Origin: Pelosinus sp. IPA-1
GTDB lineage: Bacteria > Bacillota > Negativicutes > DSM-13327
Length of the DNA: 64,000 nucleotides
Assembly: GCF_030269905.1 (NCBI RefSeq)
Contig: NZ_BSVC01000006.1
Span: 124,001 to 188,000 of the forward strand
Reading direction: 5' to 3'
Notes under the pieces: model-generated
What the model saw: the letters and a program-made list of their open reading frames with translations, nothing else
Databases searched by the model: none
What the model was told of the DNA's origin: nothing
Shown: in pieces, positions 52,748 to 63,434 of the stretch
How positions within the stretch are numbered: the first letter of the stretch is position 1
Layout: each line of letters starts with the position of its first letter
Translations under genes and position numbers: made by a program

Positions 52748-53845
52748 ATGAATCGATTGAAACAAACTAAATTTTGGATTATTCCAATTGTACTTATTAT
52801 TGGGATTACGTTAGTATTTCGCAGTGGTGTCTTTGCGAGCAAAGACAAAACAAAAGTTGTTGATAATTCTTTGAGCGTAAAAGTTATAGAAGCACAGCAG
52901 GTGGATCTAGTACCTAGCTTGACGTTTACTGGTTCCCTAGAAGGTCAAGTCTCGGCTACCGTTAGTGCTAAAATTTCTGGATTAATTGAAGAAGTTTTTG
53001 TTCAAGAGGGACAACAAGTTAAAGCGGGTGACCCATTGGTAAGACTAGGCACAGTTGAGCTTGCAAACGCTGCACGTCAAGCAAGTGATGCTGTAAATAA
53101 GGCGCAGGCGAACTATGAATTGGCATTAAATGATTTTAACCGTTATCAAACCTTATATGAAAAAGGAGCCACTTCTGAGCAACAATTAGATAATGCTAAG
53201 GCAAAGCTTAAAACAGCTCAGGCCGACTTATCAAGTGCTACAGCTAACCAAAGCAGCTCCGAACAACAATATAGTTATGGCGTTATTAACTCACCAGTCG
53301 ACGGTCTGGTTGCGAATAAAACAGCGACTGTTGGACAGGTGGTTTCTCCAGGGCTGGCATTGATGACAGTACAAGATATTAATCAGGTGTATGCTGTAGT
53401 CAATGTAGAGCAAAAAGAATTAGGACGTGTGAAAATTGGTCAAAAAGCAAACGTGACTATCGACGCTTATCCTGGTAAAGTTTTTTCAGGCGTAGTTGAT
53501 ATTATGAATCCCGAAGCAGGATCAGCCAGTCGTATGTTCCGTGTTAAGATTAAAATTGATAATGCTAGCGGTGAGTTAAAGCCTGGTATGTTTGCTAAAG
53601 TACAATTAACAACAGGTAATAATTATAAAGTTATTACTGTTCCCCAAGCTGCTGTTCTTCAAAAGCAAGGTATCAATTATGTATTTGTTTTAGAAGGTGG
53701 TAAAGCTCTTCGCCACCAAGTTGAAATCGGTGAGATTTCTGAGAACACGATCATCATAAAATCTGGCTTACAGCCGGGTGAACAAGTTATTATAAACAGC
53801 GTAAACCGACTAAATGATGGAGATGCTGTAAAAGTAACGCAGTAG
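52748..53845 (+). CDS. RND efflux membrane fusion protein
   Basis: 365 aa from ATG 52748 (GGAGGA upstream). An N-terminal membrane anchor (about 8-28) is uncleaved in appearance, with no lipobox. The biotinyl-lipoyl halves read SATVSAKISGLIEEVFVQEG and YGVINSPVDGLVANKTATVG, with a coiled-coil hairpin between them (about 100-170) and a beta-barrel after. It should bridge the inner-membrane pump to an outer-membrane channel. It is 17 nt before the permease gene. Confidence 0.94.
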   Translation: MNRLKQTKFWIIPIVLIIGITLVFRSGVFASKDKTKVVDNSLSVKVIEAQQVDLVPSLTFTGSLEGQVSATVSAKISGLIEEVFVQEGQQVKAGDPLVRLGTVELANAARQASDAVNKAQANYELALNDFNRYQTLYEKGATSEQQLDNAKAKLKTAQADLSSATANQSSSEQQYSYGVINSPVDGLVANKTATVGQVVSPGLALMTVQDINQVYAVVNVEQKELGRVKIGQKANVTIDAYPGKVFSGVVDIMNPEAGSASRMFRVKIKIDNASGELKPGMFAKVQLTTGNNYKVITVPQAAVLQKQGINYVFVLEGGKALRHQVEIGEISENTIIIKSGLQPGEQVIINSVNRLNDGDAVKVTQ

Positions 53846-53862
53846 AATAGGGGAAATAGACT

Positions 53863-56800
53863 ATGAATATTACTGAAATTAGTATTAAACGTCCAGTATT
53901 TGCAACCGTCGTGATTTTTGCATTGGTAGTGCTAGGTTTATTTAGTTATGTATCTTTGAGTGTGGATCAGTATCCTAGCGTTGAAATGCCAGTTGTTGCT
54001 GTTACCGTTCTATATCCTGGTGCAGCACCTGAACAAGTAGAAACGAAGGTAACGCAAAAGATAGAAGAAGCGGTTAGTGTAGTGGCTGGTGTTGACCATG
54101 TAACATCAACTGTAAGTGAAGGTTCATCCATCACTGTTATTCAGTTTACAATGGAAACCAATGCGGATGCGGCAGCGCAGAATGTCCGGGATAAATTAGG
54201 TGTCGTTCAAGCGACTTTACCTCAAGATGCAAAGGCGCCAATTGTTTCACGATTTGACCCGACAGATACACCAATTATGTCTATTGCCTTAATGGGAGAT
54301 CTTAGCCAAAGAGAGTTGACAGTGCTTGCAGATGATCTTTTAACTAAGCGTCTAAAAGCAGTAAATGGTGTAGCATCTGTTACTGTTCAAGGGGGGCTGG
54401 ATCGTGAAATTCAAATCCGCTTGGATGGTAGCCAAATGGCTGCCTACGGCTTTACTGTACCCGAAGTCTTAAACAGCTTACGAAATGAGAATGTTGATTC
54501 TCCGGGAGGTAAGGTGACAAACGGGCAGCGAGAAACGGATTTACGTGCAGTAGGTAATATTACCTCCACGAATCAGTTTCTAAGTATTCCGATTGGTCAG
54601 CGCGACGGTGTGCAATTTTTTGTGAAAAATATTGCGACAATTAAGGATACAACCCAAGAGGTTAGTACAATCACCAAAGTCGATGATAAGCCTGCTCTTG
54701 GGTTAGATATTATGAAACAATCTGGCAGTAATACAATCCAGGTTGTAGATAATGTAAAAAAACAGTTAGAAAGTATTAAAAAAGAGTTGCCACCGGGCGT
54801 TACGTTAGTCGTTGTTCGTGATAATTCGAAGACAATTAGTGAGTCAGTGGATGACGTTCAATTTAACCTTGTTCTGGGTGGGTTCTTGGCTGTTGCTATC
54901 GTATTTCTGTTTCTGGGGAACTGGCGTAGCACGATTATAAGTGCTATTGCGATTCCTGTCTCAGTAATTACATCCTTCCTTGTAATGAAATTGCTCAATT
55001 TCACACTGAATACTATGTCCCTCTTGGCGTTGTCCCTTGCAGTTGGTCTGCTGATTGATGATGCGATCGTAGTAATTGAAAATATAGTACGTCATCTGGA
55101 AATGGGCAAAGATAAGTTTACTGCCGCTATGGATGGTACATCTGAAATAGGTCTTGCCGTTATGGCAACTACTTTTACCTTGGTAGCTGTTTTTTTACCA
55201 GTAGGTATGATGAGTGGTATTGTTGGCCAATTTTTTAAACAATTCGGTATTACGGTGGCGGCCAGTGTGCTGGTTTCCTTATTTGTCGCTTTCACCTTAA
55301 CTCCCATGTTATCAGCTAAATACCTTGCTCATTCTGAGATTAAAGGTGATAGTCGATTAGGAAAAGCTTGGCTTGTATGGAACCGCAAATTTGACGAGGT
55401 AACTGCAAAATATGGTAATTTCTTAGGTAAGGCATTAAAACAAAGGAAAAAGGTAATTAGTGTTGCAGTAGCCTTGTTCTTTGGCAGTTTATGTCTCCTG
55501 CCGTTTCTCGGTTCTACCTTTGTGCCTGATGCGGATAATTCGGAAATTAATGTAACCGCTACAGTTGATCCAGGTATGAGCGTGCAAGCGGTAAGTGATA
55601 TGTCTGACAACATGGTACAAATCATTCGGGCTATTCCTGAAGTCAAGATGACCTATAGTGTTGTAAACCCTAGCAACATTAGTATACTGACTCAGTTAGT
55701 ACCGAAAAATCAGCGCGCCATAAGTGATAACAAAATTATTGAAGATTTGAGACAGAAACTCAATACGATTCCTGGTGCGAATATAAGTGTTTCGAAGAAA
55801 TCTGGATTGTCAGGCGGTAAGCCTGTATCCATTGTTATTCAAGGACAGAAATTGGAGACGTTATCTACTATCTCTGATCAGGTGCAACAAATTGTGGCAA
55901 GTGTGCCGGGAGCTGTAGAGGTTACCTCTAGTTATGAAGCTGGGAATCCTGATGCGCAAATTGTGGTAAATCGTGATCGAGCAGCTGATATCGGCATTTC
56001 AGCTGCAAGTATAGCAGATACTTTGCAGACAATGTTTAACGGAAAAGTAGTAACCGAGTACAAGGAGGGGGACGATGCTTATGATGTAAGAGTCATCTTA
56101 GATCCAGAAGCACGTCGTAGCTTAACTGATGTAGATAATGTTTATCTAGCCAGCTCTGCGCGAAAACCAAACGGGCAAGCAGTAATGGTTTCTCTCTCGC
56201 AAGTAACGGATACTGTTTATGCAACAAGTGCAGCACAAATAAAACGTTACGATAACCAGCAACAGATTACCATTTCAGCCAATTTAAATGGTATCACTCT
56301 TGGCGAATTTAACAAAGAATTTAATAAAAAAATTACTGAAGTCAAGATGCCAGAAGGATATAAAATTGTAACAACAGGTCAAACTCAGTCGATGAATGAT
56401 GCTTTTAAAGGCATGGTAATGGCTCTAGCGATGGCCGTATTATTTATCTTCTTTGTTTTGGCTGCTCAGTTCGAAAGCTATATTGATCCATTTGCGATTA
56501 TGCTGGCCTTACCTTTGGCGATTATTGGTGCGATTATTGGCCTCTTGCTAATGGGTAGTGCCCTTAGTATCATGTCGTTAATTGGTATCATAATGCTAAT
56601 GGGGCTTGTAACCAAGAATGCTATCCTGCTCATTGACTTTGCTAAACAAAGGCGTGCTGCCGGTGTAGAACGTAATCAAGCTTTAGTAGAAGCGGCAGTA
56701 CAACGGATGCGTCCAATTATCATGACGACGGCAGCTATGATTGTAGGTATGATTCCACTGGCACTAGGTATTGGACCAGGTGCGGAATCACGGGCGCCTA

Positions 56801-56949
56801 TGGCTCATGCCATTATTGGTGGTCTAATCACTTCGACCATCCTAACATTGATCGTTGTACCAGTTGTGTATAGTTTATTTGATGATCTTCAAAGTAAGAA
56901 ATTCAGTTTTAAATCATTATTTCACAAAAAAAATAAAAGTGTCTTATAA
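53863..56949 (+). CDS. RND-family multidrug efflux permease (AcrB-like)
   Basis: 1028 aa, full HAE1-type length. It starts ITEISIKRPVFATVVIFALV. Helix 4 carries the proton-relay acids in LALSLAVGLLIDDAIVVIEN. Two large periplasmic loops follow helices 1 and 7, and GLVTKNAILLIDFAKQRR is the helix 10-11 signature. It drives proton-coupled export from the periplasm or inner-membrane outer leaflet. No TolC-type gene follows, so the channel is encoded elsewhere. Confidence 0.96.
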   Translation: MNITEISIKRPVFATVVIFALVVLGLFSYVSLSVDQYPSVEMPVVAVTVLYPGAAPEQVETKVTQKIEEAVSVVAGVDHVTSTVSEGSSITVIQFTMETNADAAAQNVRDKLGVVQATLPQDAKAPIVSRFDPTDTPIMSIALMGDLSQRELTVLADDLLTKRLKAVNGVASVTVQGGLDREIQIRLDGSQMAAYGFTVPEVLNSLRNENVDSPGGKVTNGQRETDLRAVGNITSTNQFLSIPIGQRDGVQFFVKNIATIKDTTQEVSTITKVDDKPALGLDIMKQSGSNTIQVVDNVKKQLESIKKELPPGVTLVVVRDNSKTISESVDDVQFNLVLGGFLAVAIVFLFLGNWRSTIISAIAIPVSVITSFLVMKLLNFTLNTMSLLALSLAVGLLIDDAIVVIENIVRHLEMGKDKFTAAMDGTSEIGLAVMATTFTLVAVFLPVGMMSGIVGQFFKQFGITVAASVLVSLFVAFTLTPMLSAKYLAHSEIKGDSRLGKAWLVWNRKFDEVTAKYGNFLGKALKQRKKVISVAVALFFGSLCLLPFLGSTFVPDADNSEINVTATVDPGMSVQAVSDMSDNMVQIIRAIPEVKMTYSVVNPSNISILTQLVPKNQRAISDNKIIEDLRQKLNTIPGANISVSKKSGLSGGKPVSIVIQGQKLETLSTISDQVQQIVASVPGAVEVTSSYEAGNPDAQIVVNRDRAADIGISAASIADTLQTMFNGKVVTEYKEGDDAYDVRVILDPEARRSLTDVDNVYLASSARKPNGQAVMVSLSQVTDTVYATSAAQIKRYDNQQQITISANLNGITLGEFNKEFNKKITEVKMPEGYKIVTTGQTQSMNDAFKGMVMALAMAVLFIFFVLAAQFESYIDPFAIMLALPLAIIGAIIGLLLMGSALSIMSLIGIIMLMGLVTKNAILLIDFAKQRRAAGVERNQALVEAAVQRMRPIIMTTAAMIVGMIPLALGIGPGAESRAPMAHAIIGGLITSTILTLIVVPVVYSLFDDLQSKKFSFKSLFHKKNKSVL

Positions 56950-56956
56950 TAAATAA

Positions 56957-56997
56957 AAAGTACCCCGTCGATACGAATCGTATTGGCGGGGTACTTT
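56957..56997. terminator. Bidirectional terminator between the RND and DHA2 genes
   Basis: AAAGTACCCCG/CGGGGTACTTT, 11 bp, with further pairing of ATACGA/TCGTAT inside. Confidence 0.85.
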
Positions 56998-57002
56998 AAA
57001 AT

Positions 57003-58688
<1,686 letters not shown>

Positions 58689-58804
58689 TCACCAAGAATA
58701 AAGTTTATTTTTAAGATTGCCCTATTCGAAGAAAAAAATGCGACATTTAAGCAATACTATAGATAAGCTTCTAAAAATGATTAATGGAGATAGATGTATA
58801 TGGG

Positions 58805-58835
58805 AAAGTTATCTTGGAAGAAACGAAAGATAACT
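58805..58835. terminator. Hairpin after the LysR gene
   Basis: AAGTTATCTT/AAGATAACTT, 10-bp perfect stem, no T-run. It probably ends the LysR transcript. Confidence 0.45.
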
Positions 58836-58838
58836 TAG

Positions 58839-59729
58839 CTACCTATTTTTAAAAGTTGTAAGAGTTATATCAATAAAAGCTCGTAGGGCGGGAGAAATCC
58901 ATTTATCTTTATGATAGATTAGTTGAGTTTGAATATTAAACGGTGTACCGGCCCAAGGCAATTCTATTAATTGTTGGGATATGATTTCTTGCTTAACCGC
59001 CACTTGCGGTAAAAAACCGATTCCCCAGCCGTCACTAACAAATTTCTTGATTACTTCATTGCCACTGAATGTCAATATAGATGCTGGTTTTGCACCAGCT
59101 TGTGCGAGAATACTTTCAAAGATTCGACGATAGCTACATCCCAAGTCAGTCAAGACAAGTGCTTGACCATTTATATCCTGCGGTAGAACCTGAGTTTTTT
59201 TAGCTAAGGGATGGTTTGGTGCTGCGATAACTGCCATAGGTTCTTCGAAAAGTATGTGAGTAACAAGATCTGCTTCGTTAAATGGTACATCTAGGAATAA
59301 GACGATATCAATCGTGTTTTTTCTCAGATGAGTTCGATATTCGCTACAGGCATCAAAGCGAATATCGATTTCTACGTTGGGATAACGGGCACGAAAGGTC
59401 TTGAAAACTTCAGGTAAACGATGTGTGCATAGAGATTCTGCTGTACAAATGGTAAGAGATCCTTTGGGAATGAGGGAACTAGAAATTAAATCTTTAGCTT
59501 CATCTGATAGTTTAAGAATTTGCTCAGCATAGGCATAGAGATGTTCACCGTCTTTGGTTAATTTGATTTGTTTACCCAAGCGTTCAAAGAACATTGTGCA
59601 AAACTCTTCTTCCAATGCTTGAATTTGATTGGTAATGGTAGACTGGGCGTAACCTAATTCATTGGCGGCTTTGGTGAAACTCAACATTTTGACTACTGTA
59701 ACAAAAGTTTTTAGTTGGCGAAATTCCAT
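58839..59729 (-). CDS. LysR-family transcriptional regulator
   Basis: 296 aa from ATG 59729 (GGTGG upstream; the ATG at 59744 has no site). The N-terminal winged HTH reads MEFRQLKTFVTVVKMLSFTK, then AANELGYAQSTITNQIQALE. The C-terminal effector domain (about 90-290) has the usual periplasmic-binding-like fold. It is divergent from the QueG-like gene and has an inverted repeat between them, so it probably regulates that gene. The effector is unknown. Confidence 0.93.
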   Translation of the reverse strand: MEFRQLKTFVTVVKMLSFTKAANELGYAQSTITNQIQALEEEFCTMFFERLGKQIKLTKDGEHLYAYAEQILKLSDEAKDLISSSLIPKGSLTICTAESLCTHRLPEVFKTFRARYPNVEIDIRFDACSEYRTHLRKNTIDIVLFLDVPFNEADLVTHILFEEPMAVIAAPNHPLAKKTQVLPQDINGQALVLTDLGCSYRRIFESILAQAGAKPASILTFSGNEVIKKFVSDGWGIGFLPQVAVKQEIISQQLIELPWAGTPFNIQTQLIYHKDKWISPALRAFIDITLTTFKNR

Positions 59730-59768
59730 TTTATAACCACCCATCAGTTTTTATGAAGAACTACATCG

Positions 59769-59808
59769 ATACTATCAATTTTACCTATTAATAACTCTAT
59801 GATAGTAT
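59769..59808. promoter_or_regulatory. Inverted repeat between the LysR and QueG-like genes
   Basis: ATACTATCA (59769-59777) and TGATAGTAT (59800-59808) are exact complements with a 22-nt spacer. The right arm overlaps a TATAAT (59806-59811) facing the QueG-like gene. It is a candidate LysR site. Confidence 0.5.
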
Positions 59809-59860
59809 AATTTGTAAAAACGGTCTAGCAGAAAGCAGAAAATTGATGGGGGTTTGGAAA

Positions 59861-60547
59861 ATGAAAAACATCAGTGCTGACGAAATAAAGTACCGGGTAA
59901 AAGAGCTGGGGGCAGATTTATGTGGGATAGCTTCCGTAGAGCGCTTTGCAGATGCACCTTCCGGGTTTCATCCGACGGATATTCTTAAAGAGTGCAAAAG
60001 TGTAATCGTAATCGCTGCGCGCATTCCTGTAAATGCTTTTATTTCTTCCTCACAAGCCATATATACCTTTACCCATTCTAGATTATTTGACAAGATAAAT
60101 TCTATTACATTTGCTATCGCAATAGAATTAGAAAAATGGGGAAGCTGTGCCGTCCCAGTGCCAGCATCGGAGCCGTATGAGTATTGGGATGATAGTAGGC
60201 GACATGGGCAAGGTATTCTATCGTTAAAACATGCAGCCGTACGCGCTGGATTAGGGCAAATGGGGAAAAACACCCTTCTGGTTAACGATCAGTTTGGGAA
60301 TATGCTTTTGTTAGGTGCGGTTCTACTCACTGAAGAAATTGAACCCGACTTGTTAGCAACATATCAGGCTTGTATACCCGGTTGTCGGATTTGCTTAGAC
60401 GCTTGTTCCGTTAGTGCCTTGGATGGTAACACGATTGAACAGCGCAAATGCCGCAGCATTTGTGGAAAAACGACTGAGGGTGGAGGCTTTGTATATAATT
60501 GCAATTTATGTCGGAAGCTTTGTCCTCATCACCAAGGAATAAGATAA
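59861..60547 (+). CDS. Short epoxyqueuosine-reductase-like 4Fe-4S protein
   Basis: 228 aa from ATG 59861. The N-terminal KNISADEIKYRVKELGADLC resembles QueG, but true QueG is about 150 residues longer. The C-terminal clusters are CIPGCRICLDACSVSALDG followed by KCRSICGK and CNLCRKLCP, giving two 4Fe-4S sites. Short homologues are common in anaerobes and are annotated as reductases of unknown substrate. It is divergent from LysR. The queuosine role should not be assumed. Confidence 0.7.
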   Translation: MKNISADEIKYRVKELGADLCGIASVERFADAPSGFHPTDILKECKSVIVIAARIPVNAFISSSQAIYTFTHSRLFDKINSITFAIAIELEKWGSCAVPVPASEPYEYWDDSRRHGQGILSLKHAAVRAGLGQMGKNTLLVNDQFGNMLLLGAVLLTEEIEPDLLATYQACIPGCRICLDACSVSALDGNTIEQRKCRSICGKTTEGGGFVYNCNLCRKLCPHHQGIR

Positions 60548-60568
60548 CAAAGCTAGAGGAGGACTAAT

Positions 60569-60608
60569 AAAAATAAGTAACCTACAAATTTGCAGGTTAC
60601 TTATTTTT
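60569..60608. terminator. Bidirectional terminator at the ABC operon end
   Basis: AATAAGTAACCT and AGGTTACTTATT form the stem, with a near-complementary inside; T-rich runs follow on the right and A-rich on the left. It overlaps the ATPase stop codon (60607-60609). Confidence 0.85.
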
Positions 60609-61404
60609 ATTTCACAGAAAGCCCATTTTTGCTATTAATAACTTCATCGCGAAGAATGAGCCAAATGGACTGAAATAATTGATTATATTGAAGGGAGGTA
60701 CGGATATCTGATATATTTCGTGGGCGGGGGAGGTCAATATTTATTATAGTTTTGACCTTGCCTGGGTTGGCGGTCATGACCATAACTCTATCACCTAGGC
60801 ACAAGGCTTCATCTATACTATGTGTGATAAATACAGTCGTTTTTCGGCTTTCTTCCCAAATTCGTAATAACTCTTGCTGTAAAAGGATTCGATTTTGTTC
60901 GTCTAGGGCTCCGAAGGGTTCATCCATCAATAAAATTTCGGGATCATTGGCAAAGGCGCGAGCTACGCTAACTCGTTGCTTCATACCGCCTGACAATTGA
61001 GAAGGATAGGCGTGAATAAACTTACTAAGGCCAATCATTTCAATATAGTGCTGCGCTATTTCATATCGGTCTTTTTTGGGTATGTTCCGCATGCGCAGTC
61101 CATAAGACACATTGTCAATCACTGTCATCCAGGGAAAAATAGATTGTTCTTGAAATACCATAGAATTAATTGGTCGGTGTTCGTGGTTTTTTTTAATGAA
61201 AATATTGCCGCTTGAGTGATCATCGAGGCCGGCTAAGATTCGGAGTAATGTTGTTTTTCCACATCCGCTAGGCCCAACAATACAGAAGAATTCTCCGTTG
61301 CCAATAGAGAGGGAAATATCATCTAAGGCGGTCACCAAACCAGAATTAGTGTGAAAAAATTTTTTTAGATTTCGAACTGAGATGCTTTCTTCTTCATAAA
61401 CCAT
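60607..61404 (-). CDS. ABC ATPase of a nitrate/sulfonate/taurine-type importer
   Basis: 265 aa from ATG 61404 (AAAGGAG 8 nt upstream; the ATG at 61413 abuts it). Walker A is VGPSGCGKTT, the Q-loop VFQEQSIFPWM, the signature LSGGMKQRVSVARA and Walker B ILLMDEPFGALDEQ, then the H-loop FITHSIDEA. The FPWMTVIDNV segment is typical of SsuB/TauB. It is the last gene of a binding protein-permease-ATPase operon. Confidence 0.93.
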   Translation of the reverse strand: MVYEEESISVRNLKKFFHTNSGLVTALDDISLSIGNGEFFCIVGPSGCGKTTLLRILAGLDDHSSGNIFIKKNHEHRPINSMVFQEQSIFPWMTVIDNVSYGLRMRNIPKKDRYEIAQHYIEMIGLSKFIHAYPSQLSGGMKQRVSVARAFANDPEILLMDEPFGALDEQNRILLQQELLRIWEESRKTTVFITHSIDEALCLGDRVMVMTANPGKVKTIINIDLPRPRNISDIRTSLQYNQLFQSIWLILRDEVINSKNGLSVK

Positions 61405-61420
61405 GCTCTGCATCTCCTTT

Positions 61421-62194
61421 TTATATTTGCTTTTTCCAGGGCAGGAACCAAATTTCTATCTTATCCAGAAGTAAAGAAAAAATATAGCCTAAAATCGATA
61501 GGGTAATAAGTGCTACAAACATTTGTTCAATGTCAAACATATCATAGGCTCGCCATATCATCCAGCCCACCCCGGCTTTTGCTGCGGAAAGTTCTGCTGC
61601 GACAATGAGAATTAGGGCCATACCCATACCTAGCTTTAATCCCGCAAAAATCATTGGCAAGGCACCGGGCAAGGCGACAGTCAGATAAAAATTTTTTCGA
61701 TTAGCTCCAAAATTCTGGGCAACGTCTAAATAAATTTTATCAATACTGAGTACACCAGCCATGGTGTTGATAACAACCAAGTAGAAAACGCCAATGGCAA
61801 TTGTAAAAATCTTGGACGTTTCTCCTAAGCCAAATATAAGTAAGATTAAAGGCATCAAAGCGAGTTTGGGAATGGGATAGGTGGCAGCGATCATCGGCTC
61901 AAGTGCCGAGCGGATTAGTGGAGATAAGCCCATTCCTATTCCCAGTAATATACCTGGGATGGAACCAGCTAAGAAGCCCCACAATACCCTTTGTACGCTG
62001 ACTGCCGTATTATACAATAAGTCACCTGAAGACAAGAGGGGAATGAAAGCTTGTAATATTAAACTGGGACTTGATAGCAGGCGAGTATCTATGATGTGAG
62101 TACGAGCCATTAGCTCCCACAACAAGAGAAGGGTTATAGGAGATAATACAGAGAGGATTCGAATAAATAAAGTGGAATTATGTTGTTTTATCAT
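61421..62194 (-). CDS. ABC permease of a nitrate/sulfonate/taurine-type importer
   Basis: 257 aa from ATG 62194 (GGGAG 8 nt upstream). Six hydrophobic helices are seen, with the EAA-like loop TVALPGALPMIFAGLKLGMG that contacts the ATPase. The gene ends 16 nt before the ATPase start. It works with the lipoprotein encoded just upstream. Confidence 0.93.
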   Translation of the reverse strand: MIKQHNSTLFIRILSVLSPITLLLLWELMARTHIIDTRLLSSPSLILQAFIPLLSSGDLLYNTAVSVQRVLWGFLAGSIPGILLGIGMGLSPLIRSALEPMIAATYPIPKLALMPLILLIFGLGETSKIFTIAIGVFYLVVINTMAGVLSIDKIYLDVAQNFGANRKNFYLTVALPGALPMIFAGLKLGMGMALILIVAAELSAAKAGVGWMIWRAYDMFDIEQMFVALITLSILGYIFSLLLDKIEIWFLPWKKQI

Positions 62195-62221
62195 GCTCTC
62201 ATCTCCCAAAGAAATTTTTAG

Positions 62222-63298
62222 TTATTGGTATTTTCCTAGGGTTTTAACTGCAAAGTCAACATACTGGTTATCTACAGCATCTTCGTATTTAATATCGGAT
62301 TTCAATAAATTATTTTCTTTGTACCAATCTAGATCCATGACAATGCCTTTTTTACGAACGTAGCCATCTGGATTTAAACCAGTAGGGTACATTTTTTCAT
62401 ATAACGGTGCATCTTTTATAACAGAGTACTTGCAGAGAATGTCTATAATTTCGGCTTTGTTTTTATTTTTGAAAAAGGCGTTATTATAGTCTCGTACAGA
62501 TTGTATGTAGGCTGTCATAAAACGATTGGCAACGTCTGGATGCTGTGTCAAACTAGTGCCGAAAACTAGCAGCGCAGTCTGGGCATCTGGATCATAGTCC
62601 GCTGGGTCTTTCCAGGGGTCAGCTAGATCTTTGCTCATGCTTAGTGTAACAAAAGGTTCGATGACCATAGCAGCATCGATACTCTTGTTTCCAAGGGATA
62701 CTAACATGTCAGGAAAAGAACGAATAATTTGCACATCAACGTCTTTTGTAGTTAATCCACCTTTTTGTAAAACCCTTGCTAAAGCAATCTCGTCGAGAGA
62801 GGCAGTGCCAACAATAGCAATTTTTTTATCGCGAAGGTCTTTGTAATCCTTAATCATATTCACTAAGTCTTTGCGGATGACTAGACGATAATAACCTTGC
62901 CCAGCGACATTAATGCCCTTATCCGCAACGATTTTTACTGGTATGTCACGAGACATTGCATTTAATAAGCCAGAGGATGTAACGGTAGCTCCCACGTCGA
63001 GTTGCCCGGCTGCTAGTTGATTAATCATTTCCTGCCCGGTGCTGAATTGAACAGGTTCGATCTTGATGCCAACATCTTTATAATAATTTTTTGCCATACC
63101 AATTAATATGCCTGCATCAGAGACAACCTGCTTCATGCCAACCTTGACTACCGTTTCCTGAGGTAGTGGGGATAACCCTTGAGCCCATGTAGGTCCAGTG
63201 GTAGATGTATTTTTATTAACGGTACCTTGACTGCAAGCGGTGATAAGCAGCGTTAAGAGCAGCAGGGTTATTACTTTTAAATTTATAAAACGTTTCAC
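62222..63298 (-). CDS. Solute-binding lipoprotein (TauA/SsuA/NMT1-like)
   Basis: 358 aa from GTG 63298 behind a G8 run. The lipobox is LLITAC at residues 17-22. The NMT1-like domain shows QVVSDAGILIGMAKNYYKDV, VQFSTGQEMINQLAAGQLDV and VGATVTSSGLLNAM. Its ligand is a small anion or sulfonate by family, but no metabolic gene nearby identifies it. Divergent from the partial gene at the window end. Confidence 0.92.
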   Translation of the reverse strand: MKRFINLKVITLLLLTLLITACSQGTVNKNTSTTGPTWAQGLSPLPQETVVKVGMKQVVSDAGILIGMAKNYYKDVGIKIEPVQFSTGQEMINQLAAGQLDVGATVTSSGLLNAMSRDIPVKIVADKGINVAGQGYYRLVIRKDLVNMIKDYKDLRDKKIAIVGTASLDEIALARVLQKGGLTTKDVDVQIIRSFPDMLVSLGNKSIDAAMVIEPFVTLSMSKDLADPWKDPADYDPDAQTALLVFGTSLTQHPDVANRFMTAYIQSVRDYNNAFFKNKNKAEIIDILCKYSVIKDAPLYEKMYPTGLNPDGYVRKKGIVMDLDWYKENNLLKSDIKYEDAVDNQYVDFAVKTLGKYQ

Positions 63299-63434
63299 AT
63301 ACTTCCCCCCCCGAATTAATCATTAATTAATCACATGATATTCATTTTTATTATATTTGGTGATAAAGTAGCAGGTTTTTAGATGGAAATACAGAATACG
63401 TAATAGTACTTCAATTAGAAAGGTATCGTTTTGT

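Noticed and set aside
59861-60547. True queG (queuosine synthesis)
   Set aside because: It is about 150 residues too short and no queuosine genes are nearby; only relatedness is claimed.
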